The notes below the pieces were generated by a model, which worked only from the letters and a program-made list of their open reading frames with translations, was not told where the DNA came from and ran no database searches. Positions 1 through 5,509 of a stretch of 5,509 bases of DNA are shown here, piece by piece. The number at the start of each line of letters is the position of its first letter. The stretch's first letter is position 1. The stretch covers positions 1 through 5,509 of the forward strand of contig CALQQQ010000091.1 in NCBI GenBank assembly GCA_943332745.1, read 5' to 3'. A program made the translations under genes and the position numbers. This DNA comes from Opitutus sp. GAS368 (GTDB lineage: Bacteria; Verrucomicrobiota; Verrucomicrobiae; Opitutales; UBA953).

Positions 1-150
1 CGAGACAATAACACCATGAGGCGTCCTGACCTGGGTTTAAACAGGCGAGCAAAAGGTAATGAAGGTGGAGACGTCGGATGGTTCCGCCCTGCGGCGGCCC
101 ATCCTTGATTGCATCTCCGGCCGAGATGGGCAAAGTTCGTCCTCCTTCGC
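1..150. other. Upstream non-coding stretch with no supported gene
   Basis: Frame 1 on the plus strand is open from the window edge to a TGA at 106-108, but its 35 codons resemble no family I know. The other two plus frames stop within the first 19 bases. No tRNA-like fold or good sigma70-type promoter is visible. The only clear structure is the hairpin at 76-104, listed separately. The region probably holds the 5' leader of the next gene, possibly with the tail of an unseen upstream gene. Confidence 0.5.
76..104 (+). other. Strong GC-rich hairpin in the leader of the first gene
   Basis: GGATGG (76-81) pairs with CCATCC (99-104), and inside it CCGCC (84-88) pairs with GGCGG (93-97) around the loop CTGC. 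A TT/C internal bulge separates the two stems, giving 11 base pairs in all. The bases after the stem are TTGATTGC, not a run of T, so it is not a textbook intrinsic terminator. It could be a weak terminator of an upstream gene or a structured 5' leader, since it ends 46 nt before the ATG at 151. The pairing is seen directly; the role is unknown. Confidence 0.4.
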
Positions 151-603
151 ATGAGCCGGTACTATTTCGCCTACGCTTCCAATCTGGACTCCACCCAGAT
201 GGAGCGCCGTTGCCCCGGCGCTAGCTATCGCGGCAAGGCGTTCCTGCCTAAGCATCGCCTGGCCTTCACGCACCCCAGCTCGACCTGGGGTGGAGGCTCG
301 GCCGACGTCCTCGAAGACCTGGACACCCCGGGCGTCTGGGGCGCGGTGTATGAAATGACACCCGACGACTGGAAGCGGATGGATGACGCCGAAGGTTCTG
401 CCTACAAGCGCATCAAGATGACCGTGCTCGAGGCCGGTCTCGAAGACTGCCCTCTCGATTGCCAAGCCTACAAGGTCGTCGACCCCACTGGTCCGCACCT
501 GCCCTCGAAGCTATATCACGAGAAGATCGTGCGCGGCGCCCTCGCCCGCGGCCTGCCTGCCGGCTGGATCGCTTGGTTGCGCGGTCTTTCGACCAAGGCC
601 TGA
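151..603 (+). CDS. Gamma-glutamylcyclotransferase-like (GGCT/AIG2-fold) protein
   Basis: This 150-residue protein belongs to the GGCT/AIG2-like fold. Characterised members turn gamma-glutamyl-amino acids or gamma-glutamylamines into 5-oxoproline plus the free amino acid or amine; the substrate here is not known. The N-terminus YYFAYASNL (residues 4-12) matches the family's substrate-binding loop, usually YGSN, with Ala in place of Gly. E81, in DDAEG (78-82) followed by Y85, aligns with the family's catalytic glutamate. The C-terminal part has the usual P-S-x-x-Y region (118-122) and a GA...GLP...W segment. No signal peptide is present, so it should be cytoplasmic. I chose the ATG at 151 because the family begins right before the YFAYxSN strand; a TTG at 109 would add 14 residues with no family resemblance. 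No Shine-Dalgarno site is visible. The stop lies 1 nt before tag, which suggests one transcript. The fold is secure, the exact reaction is not. Confidence 0.86.
   Translation: MSRYYFAYASNLDSTQMERRCPGASYRGKAFLPKHRLAFTHPSSTWGGGSADVLEDLDTPGVWGAVYEMTPDDWKRMDDAEGSAYKRIKMTVLEAGLEDCPLDCQAYKVVDPTGPHLPSKLYHEKIVRGALARGLPAGWIAWLRGLSTKA
595..598 (+). promoter_or_regulatory. Weak ribosome binding site supporting the GTG start of tag
   Basis: AAGG lies 6 nt upstream of the GTG at 605, inside the last codons of the preceding gene. It is short, but together with the 1-nt gap between the genes it supports translation of tag by re-initiation or coupling from GTG 605. The next in-frame ATG codons lie far inside the conserved domain. 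Confidence 0.4.
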
Positions 604-604
604 C

Positions 605-1156
605 GTGGCCAAGCCGAAGCCACGCTGCTTCTGGTGCGGAGACGATCCGCTCTATGTCGCCTATCATGACGAAGAGTGGGGCGTGCCCGTCCACGACGAT
701 CGCCTGCTCTTCGAACAGCTCATCCTCGAAGGAGCGCAAGCGGGGCTTTCCTGGATCACCGTGCTGAAGAAGCGCGAACACTACCGCAAGGCCTTCGCGA
801 ACTTCGATGTCCGCAAGGTCGCGCGCTTCGACGCCAAGAAAGTCGATGCGCTGATGAAAAATCCGGGTGTAATCCGGCATCGCGGCAAACTGGAATCCGT
901 GGCGCTAAACGCCCGAGCCTTCCTCGCCCTGCAGGAAGAGTATGGTAGTTTCTCTAAGTGGCTCTGGGCGCACGTCGACGGCAAGCCCGTCATCCGACGC
1001 TCGCGCACCCATCAGCCAACCTCACCGCTGGCCGAGAAGATCTCCAAGGACCTGAAGAAGCGCGGCATGAAGTTCGTCGGCCCGACCATCATCCAAGCCT
1101 TCCTCCAAGCCGTCGGCGTGCTCGACGAGCACCTGCCGGGGTGCTGGAAGGCCTGA
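605..1156 (+). CDS. tag: DNA-3-methyladenine glycosylase I (Tag)
   Basis: Tag is a base-excision repair enzyme of the helix-hairpin-helix superfamily. It removes 3-methyladenine from alkylated DNA and leaves an abasic site. The 183 residues match the family's usual length and align with E. coli Tag at a constant offset of +4 through the N-terminal half. The zinc-binding residues are all present: C8 and H21 near the start, H176 and C180 at the end. The 3-methyladenine pocket residues of the E. coli enzyme (Y16, E38, W46) correspond to Y20, E42 and W50. Diagnostic stretches are DPLYVAYHDEEWGVP (14-28), LEGAQAGLSWITVLKKRE (41-58) and the KKRGMKFVGPTII segment near the C-terminus. It starts at GTG 605, one base after the preceding stop, since any later start would remove C8 and H21. 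It is cytoplasmic and is probably expressed from the promoter of the upstream gene. The identification is very secure. Confidence 0.96.
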   Translation: MAKPKPRCFWCGDDPLYVAYHDEEWGVPVHDDRLLFEQLILEGAQAGLSWITVLKKREHYRKAFANFDVRKVARFDAKKVDALMKNPGVIRHRGKLESVALNARAFLALQEEYGSFSKWLWAHVDGKPVIRRSRTHQPTSPLAEKISKDLKKRGMKFVGPTIIQAFLQAVGVLDEHLPGCWKA

Positions 1157-1180
1157 ACAGGGCCAGGGCTGGGGCCAGGT
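1157..1180. other. Short convergent gap between tag and the M66 protease gene
   Basis: Only 24 nt separate the two convergent stop codons. The gap contains GGCCAGG twice as a direct repeat (1161-1167 and 1173-1179). The best hairpin is a 4-bp GGCC/GGCC stem without a T-run, so no intrinsic terminator is evident for either gene. Transcripts probably overlap here or end by another mechanism. Confidence 0.45.
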
Positions 1181-3556
1181 TTATTTGGCGAGGGGCACGA
1201 AGCCGTGAACGGTGACGGCGAGCTTTTCGACTACAGGCTCGATCATCCTCTTCGTAAGTACCTTACCGCCGTAGACGATGGCGAACTGGGTCGGCTGGCT
1301 GGCTTCAGGCACGTTGACGTGAAACTTGTTCATGTTCTTCGCATCAATACGTCGGTCCGCGAGGCGGAAACGGAGGATGCCTTTCTTGGTCTCCACGACC
1401 AGCAGGCAGTCGGAGGGCTTAACCTCGGCGGACTCGTCCGCGTAACAAAATCCAAGAGAACCATGCAGGGCCGGATAGGCGTAGCTGGTCAGCTGGGCCG
1501 AGGGATCGTAGTAACCGACCAGCGTAACCACCGCGGCGCCGAAAGTCTGCGGCTTACGCTCGACGGAACCTTCGGTCCCTTTGGCTTCCTGCCACTTCTG
1601 ACCATCGGAGACATAAGCCTGGGCGAAGCCCCGCGAAACCGTCACCTGCTCGCCGTTCATCAGGAGTACCGAGTCGTAGCCGGCACCATGCAAGATGGAG
1701 ACCGAGCGGCCTTTGTTAGCGACTGAGGCGCGCGGCAAAGGAATCTCCTTCGTCCAGTTGCCGTCGCCCATCGCGACCTCGATGCGTTCATACTCAGAAA
1801 GTAGTTTCGTGAGGCTCGCCTCGCTCAGGCCTTTAATCGGCGCCCCGATCGAACGGCCCGTCGCCAGCCGATGACTGAACGGCTCCATGCGCGCTGACTG
1901 CTCGTTCCACTTGCTGAAACCCGTCGGCGAAAGCGGGTCGAAGACCGCCTTGGACTCCAAGAACTTCTGGATGATTGCGGCGGTGTTCGGCGTATAGAGC
2001 GTGAAGCGATTGAAGGAAGAGAACGGGGCACCGCCCGCCATGGCGTCGAAGCCGTAGCTACGCCCGTCGAACGGCGGCTGCGACTGTCCTTCGAGCGTGG
2101 CGTCTTTGCCCGTGCGGAGCGGCGAGAAGTTCGGCAGGAAGCGGCGCTTATCGGCGTCCCATCCCCAGGTCGAATTGATCTGGTCGGCCGAGCGATGGAC
2201 GGAGCCCTTAAAGCCGTCGACGTAATGTCCGAGTCCGTAGTTATGCCCGACTTCATGACTAAACTCATTGCCGAGCGAATCATCGAGGGTGACCATGCCG
2301 TTGCCGCCCGAGCCACCATGGACCTTGACGCCATTGGAATAGACGCCGCGACTGTTGTGCGCCGCGAGCTGCGCGACGGCGTACGGGTGGCTCTTCTCGC
2401 CTGCGCCGGCGGTGCTGTGGAGCCCGTAGTTGGCGTTATCGATGCCGTGCGAGATCAGCTCCTTGCCGATATGCTGGCGCATCGTGCCTTCGTGCCAGCC
2501 GCCTTTACTGGGGTCGACCTCCTTGAGCAGCACACCCGTGGGCAGCATCACTTCCTTAAGGTGCAGCGGCGCGTACCGGCTGACGATCAGCTGGCTGGCC
2601 GGGACGGTCTGGAAATACTCGCGATGAGCTTCGCGGTCGCCGGCGAAACGGAAAGCCCCGCGAGGAGTCGTCAGGAAGCCCAAGTCGATGGTATGCAGCA
2701 GCAGCTGCGTCGGTGCGCCGACGTCGATCGCGGCGAGCACGCCAGACGCCTTGCCCTGACGGAAACGTAGGACCAAGCCGGGCCGGATCCATTCCGCCGG
2801 GAGGTCGACGCTCCAGGCGTCACGGGCGTAACGCAGGCCATTGTTGTCCAATTCGCCCTCACGAAACCAGCGGCCGCTTGCGGCCTTGAAGATCACGGTC
2901 TGTCCGCGGGATACGCTCACCGACTGGTCGCCATAATGAATCGTCGAACCATAGCCGGCGCCGGCGTTGACGCGGACGACCTTGCCGTCGAGGCCTCGGG
3001 CAGAGGGAAGATGGATATCCTTCACCCAGCGACCATCGGCCGTGGAGATTTCCACGAGCGCATACTGGCCGAGCATGGTGCGCAGCGTGCCGCCATCGGC
3101 TTCGCTCAGTTTAGAGATTTCGGCCGAACCGTCGATCATGCCGTGCGTCTCGCCCTTCGGTTTGAAATCCATCCCGCCCACCGGCACGCCTTCCACGAAG
3201 TAAGCGGTCTTAGGCAATTGCTCCGGCGGATTCAGCTTCAATGTGCCGAGCTCGTTGCCTGAGCCGTCCACCGCCGTGACGGAGACGGGTGTCGCGTCAG
3301 CTCGTAGCGGGCGCACCATCAAGAGGGCCTTGCGCAGGCTGACCAAGCGAGGCTGGCGATCATCCTCCCGAGGGCGGGCCGGGATGATCTGGCTCTGGGC
3401 GAAAAACACTTGGGCCTCAAAATCGCCCTTGAGGTCATTCTTCTGGATCGTGGTATTAAAGACCAATGAAGACTCCGAAGCGCCCGGAGCGGCCGAGATT
3501 GAAGGGGACTGAACTGCGGCGAGCAGACCAATCAACAGAGCAAGACGAGGAGACAT
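1181..3556 (-). CDS. Secreted M66-family zinc metalloprotease (StcE/TagA-like, mucinase family)
   Basis: This 791-residue protein is a peptidase M66 family member. Characterised relatives are StcE of E. coli O157, which cuts mucin-type O-glycoproteins and C1-esterase inhibitor, and Vibrio cholerae TagA. A Sec signal peptide spans about residues 1-23 (hydrophobic LALLIGLLAAV, then SISAA). No lipobox cysteine is seen, so the product should be soluble after export. An Ig-like N-terminal region covers about 30-135, including FFAQSQIIPARP and LVSLRKALLMVRPL. The catalytic core covers about 310-550. HEVGHNYGLGHY (434-445) supplies zinc ligands H434, H438 and H444 and the catalytic base E435. DAMAGG with M506 looks like the metzincin Met-turn. 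An about 80-residue module occurs on both sides of the core (150-233 and 577-657). The C-terminal domain (about 665-791) has C704 and C717, a possible disulfide. StcE has about 900 residues, so this is a compact version. All key residues are intact. ATG 3556 has no Shine-Dalgarno site but places the signal peptide exactly at the start. The natural substrate is unknown. Confidence 0.93.
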   Translation of the reverse strand: MSPRLALLIGLLAAVQSPSISAAPGASESSLVFNTTIQKNDLKGDFEAQVFFAQSQIIPARPREDDRQPRLVSLRKALLMVRPLRADATPVSVTAVDGSGNELGTLKLNPPEQLPKTAYFVEGVPVGGMDFKPKGETHGMIDGSAEISKLSEADGGTLRTMLGQYALVEISTADGRWVKDIHLPSARGLDGKVVRVNAGAGYGSTIHYGDQSVSVSRGQTVIFKAASGRWFREGELDNNGLRYARDAWSVDLPAEWIRPGLVLRFRQGKASGVLAAIDVGAPTQLLLHTIDLGFLTTPRGAFRFAGDREAHREYFQTVPASQLIVSRYAPLHLKEVMLPTGVLLKEVDPSKGGWHEGTMRQHIGKELISHGIDNANYGLHSTAGAGEKSHPYAVAQLAAHNSRGVYSNGVKVHGGSGGNGMVTLDDSLGNEFSHEVGHNYGLGHYVDGFKGSVHRSADQINSTWGWDADKRRFLPNFSPLRTGKDATLEGQSQPPFDGRSYGFDAMAGGAPFSSFNRFTLYTPNTAAIIQKFLESKAVFDPLSPTGFSKWNEQSARMEPFSHRLATGRSIGAPIKGLSEASLTKLLSEYERIEVAMGDGNWTKEIPLPRASVANKGRSVSILHGAGYDSVLLMNGEQVTVSRGFAQAYVSDGQKWQEAKGTEGSVERKPQTFGAAVVTLVGYYDPSAQLTSYAYPALHGSLGFCYADESAEVKPSDCLLVVETKKGILRFRLADRRIDAKNMNKFHVNVPEASQPTQFAIVYGGKVLTKRMIEPVVEKLAVTVHGFVPLAK
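1586..1828 (-). repeat. Second copy of a duplicated module in the M66 protease (residues 577-657)
   Basis: This copy follows the catalytic core. It matches the first copy in order and spacing: LSEA, then DGNWTKEIPLPRA, then GAGYDSV, then EQVTVSRG, then a closing GQKW. The similarity is at protein level and has diverged in DNA, so it is an old domain duplication. The predicted form is a small beta-rich module; a role in substrate or glycan binding is inference. Confidence 0.7.
2858..3109 (-). repeat. First copy of a duplicated module in the M66 protease (residues 150-233)
   Basis: This copy precedes the catalytic core. Its landmarks are LSEA (150-153), DGRWVKDIHLPSA (174-186), GAGYGST (199-205), QSVSVSRG (211-218) and SGRW (227-230). 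Each has a counterpart at the same relative position in residues 577-657, apart from small gaps. It may correspond to the TagA-type accessory domain known in this family, which I could not check. Confidence 0.7.
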
Positions 3557-3664
3557 AAGCAGGGTATGCTTAAAAGAAAACCCTTAGCCCAACGCATCGG
3601 CAAGGACGGACACCCCCTTTAATCGGCCGTTTCCGCTCAACTGACCCCGGCCAACGCACTTCTT

Positions 3665-3699
3665 GTCATCCGTCATCGGTAATCTGCCATCGGTTATTC
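3665..3699. repeat. Degenerate heptamer tandem repeat, five units
   Basis: The 35 nt divide cleanly into GTCATCC, GTCATCG, GTAATCT, GCCATCG and GTTATTC, with a consensus near GTCATCG. On the other strand this reads as CGATGAC-type units. Short 7-bp tandem arrays of this kind occur in intergenic DNA of several bacterial groups, for example the heptameric STRR elements of cyanobacteria. The array sits about 100-135 nt from each start codon. The periodicity is seen directly; whether it is a dispersed family or has a function cannot be told from one copy. Confidence 0.65.
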
Positions 3700-3767
3700 G
3701 CAGGGAACTTCCTAACCTCTTAACACTCCAATACGATGGACAGAGGGGGGCGATTTCATCAATTCTG

Positions 3768-3787
3768 CCCCTCCCCCGCCCAACCCC
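3768..3787 (-). other. Putative G-quadruplex motif on the minus strand
   Basis: Read on the minus strand, the tract is GGGG-TT-GGG-C-GGGGG-A-GGGG, four G-runs of at least three with loops of 1-2 nt. This fits the canonical G-quadruplex pattern. It lies 12 nt before the ATG at 3800, in the template strand of that gene's leader, and over 200 nt upstream of the M66 start. The matching C-rich tract of the plus strand could instead pair with the G-run at 3743-3748 in mRNA. The motif is seen directly; formation in vivo is unproven. Confidence 0.45.
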
Positions 3788-3799
3788 ATTTCCAATCAC

Positions 3800-5509
3800 A
3801 TGATATCCCTGACCCGCACCTCCCTATCCCTGGCGCTCGCGCTGGCGGCCGTGACCGGCTTCGCCCAGGACGCGACCAAGAAGCCCGACGCCAAGCCCCT
3901 CTCGAAATGGGAAGCAATGGACTACGGCCGCTTCCTCGCGGCTTCCATTGACAACACCCAGGGTGAAAGCCCTTTCAAGCAAAGGGGCTGCGCGGCCAAT
4001 AAGGCCGTCATGGTCAACCTTGGCAACCGTGAGGCCGGTTTCGCTTTCGACACCGAGACCCTCCGCGGCGCCGGCGCCTGGACGGGCGGCTGGATGAAGT
4101 TCAAGGGCGTCGCCTTCGACGGCGCGCACGGCCCCAACCCAAGCCCCGTGGCTGGCGCCAAGGTCTTCTTCGAGACGAATCCCGGCCCCGGCTGGAGCTT
4201 TAATGGCACCTTTAACGAAACCCGCACCCTGCCGAAGGGCCCCGAGGGCGTGATGTCCAACATTCCCCTCGGCCCGCTCCCGCGCGAGCACGCCAAGTAC
4301 CAAGGCCTCTACCTGCACGGCGACCGCGTCGTCTTCACCTACACCGTCGGCTCCGCCGAAGTTCTGGAATCCGCCGAGATGGAAAAAGTCGGCGACGTCA
4401 TCGTACTCTCCCGCTCCTTCACTGTTGTGAAGGGTGAACTGGATTCCTCCGTGCGCCTCCTTGACCTCCCTTACGGCGGCAAGGTTGACCTCGCCGACGG
4501 TGCCAACGCCATCGTACGCGTCGAGATCCCGCTACCGCCCGCACCTGCTCCCGGCAAGAAGGCAGACCCGAAGGCCAAAGCCAAGGTCGCCAAGAACGCC
4601 CCGGCCATCGTGAAGCCCGCCGACGAACTCACTACCGTGACCGTCAACGGCCTGCCGGACGGTTCGATTCTCAGCAACAAGGGCAACTTCCTCTCCCTCA
4701 AGCTCACCAAAGTCGCCGCCGGCACCTCCTTTAAGGTCTCGTTCGCCCACGGCGCGATCAATTCCGGCGACGTACTCCGCAAGGTGACCTCCCAGGTCGC
4801 CGCCGCCACCGACCTCCGTGCCTTCACCAAGGGCGGCCCCGCCCACTGGGCCCAGGACGTCGTGACCGAAGGTGTGCTCGGCGAGACCGACCAGACCAAG
4901 CAGGCCGACGCCGTCAAGGCCCAGCTCGCTGGCGAAAACGACGCTGCGCAGAAGCAGGTCCTCAAGGACAAGCTGGCCGAAATCGTCAACGCCCCCTACC
5001 TCGTCGACAACATCAGCGTCCCCTCGGACAACCCCTACAACGCCTGGATCCGCGTCGGCGCGATTGACTTCTTCAAGGACGGCCGCATCGCCTTCGCCAC
5101 CTGGAGCGGCGACGTCTGGGTCGGCAAGTTCGCCGACGACAAGTTCAGCAAGATCACCTGGCACCGCTACGCCACCGGCATCTTCCACGGCCTCGGCCTG
5201 AAGATCGTCAACGACGACGTCTACGTGCTCGGACGCGACCAGATCACCCTGCTCCACGACTTCAACAAGGACGGCGAGGCCGACTTCTACCAGAACTTCA
5301 ACAACGACGTCCAGGTCACCTCGAACTTTCACGAGTTCACGTTCGACCTGCAGACCGACTCGCAGGGCAACTTCTACTTCCTGAAGGGCGGCCCCGTGAA
5401 CCCGGGAGGTCGCGGCTGGGGTCCCCTCAGCGAGCACCATGGATGCAACTTCAAGGTCTCTCCTGACGGACAGAAGTTCGAAGTCTACGCCACCGGCATC
5501 CGTGCGCCC
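3800..5509 (+). CDS. Exported DUF6797/beta-propeller protein of PVC bacteria, 3' end outside the window
   Basis: The frame stays open for 570 codons from ATG 3800 to the window edge, so the C-terminus is missing. Residues 1-22 form a clear Sec signal peptide (SLSLALALAAVTGFA, probable cleavage before Q23). Residues about 37-240 resemble DUF6797, seen in cytochrome-c/propeller proteins of Verrucomicrobiota and Planctomycetota. An Ala/Pro/Lys-rich linker follows (244-274). From about 400 the sequence looks like a glucose/sorbosone-dehydrogenase-type beta-propeller: DFFKDGRIAFATWSGDVWVG (423-442), an EF-hand-like loop with D487, N489, D491, E493 and D495, and HHGC (546-549) ahead of a VYATGIRAP blade (562-570). 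Relatives often end in a c-type haem domain (CXXCH). None is present in the visible part, so any such site would lie downstream. A periplasmic sugar or alcohol oxidation role is inferred from family. Codons end strongly in C, as in a well-expressed gene. No Shine-Dalgarno site precedes the ATG, but the signal peptide fixes the start. Confidence 0.85.
   Translation, partial: MISLTRTSLSLALALAAVTGFAQDATKKPDAKPLSKWEAMDYGRFLAASIDNTQGESPFKQRGCAANKAVMVNLGNREAGFAFDTETLRGAGAWTGGWMKFKGVAFDGAHGPNPSPVAGAKVFFETNPGPGWSFNGTFNETRTLPKGPEGVMSNIPLGPLPREHAKYQGLYLHGDRVVFTYTVGSAEVLESAEMEKVGDVIVLSRSFTVVKGELDSSVRLLDLPYGGKVDLADGANAIVRVEIPLPPAPAPGKKADPKAKAKVAKNAPAIVKPADELTTVTVNGLPDGSILSNKGNFLSLKLTKVAAGTSFKVSFAHGAINSGDVLRKVTSQVAAATDLRAFTKGGPAHWAQDVVTEGVLGETDQTKQADAVKAQLAGENDAAQKQVLKDKLAEIVNAPYLVDNISVPSDNPYNAWIRVGAIDFFKDGRIAFATWSGDVWVGKFADDKFSKITWHRYATGIFHGLGLKIVNDDVYVLGRDQITLLHDFNKDGEADFYQNFNNDVQVTSNFHEFTFDLQTDSQGNFYFLKGGPVNPGGRGWGPLSEHHGCNFKVSPDGQKFEVYATGIRAP

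Larger units (their letters stand above)
3557..3799. other. Divergent intergenic region between two exported-protein genes
   Basis: These 243 nt separate the start codons of the M66 protease (minus) and the propeller protein (plus) and must hold both promoters and leaders. No confident -35/-10 pair is visible in either direction, and neither start codon has a purine-rich ribosome site before it. The region holds a 7-bp tandem repeat (3665-3699), a G-run at 3745-3750 and a C-rich tract at 3768-3787. A 71-codon minus-strand frame starting from GTG at 3799 crosses the region, but it translates low-complexity repeat DNA and is not a gene. Confidence 0.6.

Noticed and set aside
1..108. Possible tail of an upstream gene in frame 1
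   Set aside because: Thirty-five open codons up to TGA 106-108 are too few to judge. The translation is not recognisable, and it would run through the hairpin at 76-104.
109..150. TTG start giving a 14-residue N-terminal extension of the GGCT-like protein
   Set aside because: The extra residues have no counterpart in the family, which begins just before the YFAYxSN strand. The ATG at 151 is the better start.
37..498. A 153-codon minus-strand frame opposite the GGCT-like gene
   Set aside because: It is antisense to a gene with a recognisable family motif and catalytic residue, and the product resembles no known protein.
2195..2770. A 191-codon plus-strand frame opposite the M66 protease
   Set aside because: It is antisense to the catalytic core, whose HExxHxxGxxH motif and domain order establish the minus strand as coding.
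3665..3699. CRISPR-like array
   Set aside because: The units are 7 bp, contiguous and degenerate, with no spacers and no cas genes nearby, so this is a simple tandem repeat.
3584..3799. A 71-codon minus-strand frame across the divergent intergenic region
   Set aside because: It starts from GTG and reads through the G-rich tract and the heptamer repeat, giving Gly/Arg-rich and repeat-like sequence. It has no family resemblance and no ribosome site.
4532..5440. A 302-codon open frame on the minus strand opposite the propeller gene
   Set aside because: Its Val/Glu/Gly/Leu-rich translation is what the strongly C-ending codons of the plus-strand gene give in antisense. The plus-strand protein has a signal peptide and recognisable domains, and the antisense product resembles nothing.

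Overview
The window looks like chromosomal DNA from a GC-rich bacterium of the Planctomycetes-Verrucomicrobia-Chlamydiae (PVC) group, most likely a verrucomicrobium. The main reason is the partial gene at the right end. It pairs a signal peptide and a DUF6797-like region with a glucose/sorbosone-dehydrogenase-type beta-propeller, an architecture known mainly from Verrucomicrobiota and Planctomycetota. This placement is an inference, because the window holds no rRNA or other taxonomic marker.

Layout. Positions 1-150 hold no convincing gene, only a strong hairpin at 76-104. Two plus-strand housekeeping genes follow, 1 nt apart: a gamma-glutamylcyclotransferase-fold protein (151-603) and DNA-3-methyladenine glycosylase I, tag (605-1156). 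A 24-nt convergent gap separates tag from a long minus-strand gene (1181-3556). That gene encodes a secreted M66 zinc metalloprotease of the StcE/TagA family, the enzymes that cut mucin-type O-glycoproteins in E. coli O157 and Vibrio. A 243-nt divergent intergenic region (3557-3799) follows. It contains a degenerate 7-bp tandem repeat and a G-quadruplex-type motif on the minus strand. The last gene (3800 to the window end, open at 3') is the exported DUF6797/beta-propeller protein.

How the genes may work together. The left pair is intracellular (possible gamma-glutamyl metabolism, and alkylation repair) and is probably co-transcribed, with no obvious pathway link. The right pair is divergent and both products carry Sec-type signal peptides. 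Glycoprotein cleavage outside the cell plus a periplasmic oxidoreductase-like propeller protein would suit a polymer- or glycoprotein-degrading lifestyle, but the functional link is inferred from position only. The most notable content is the mucinase-family protease, whose catalytic core is flanked by two copies of an about 80-residue module, and the small repeat element in the divergent promoter region. I saw no CRISPR array, transposase, tRNA, rRNA or phage gene.
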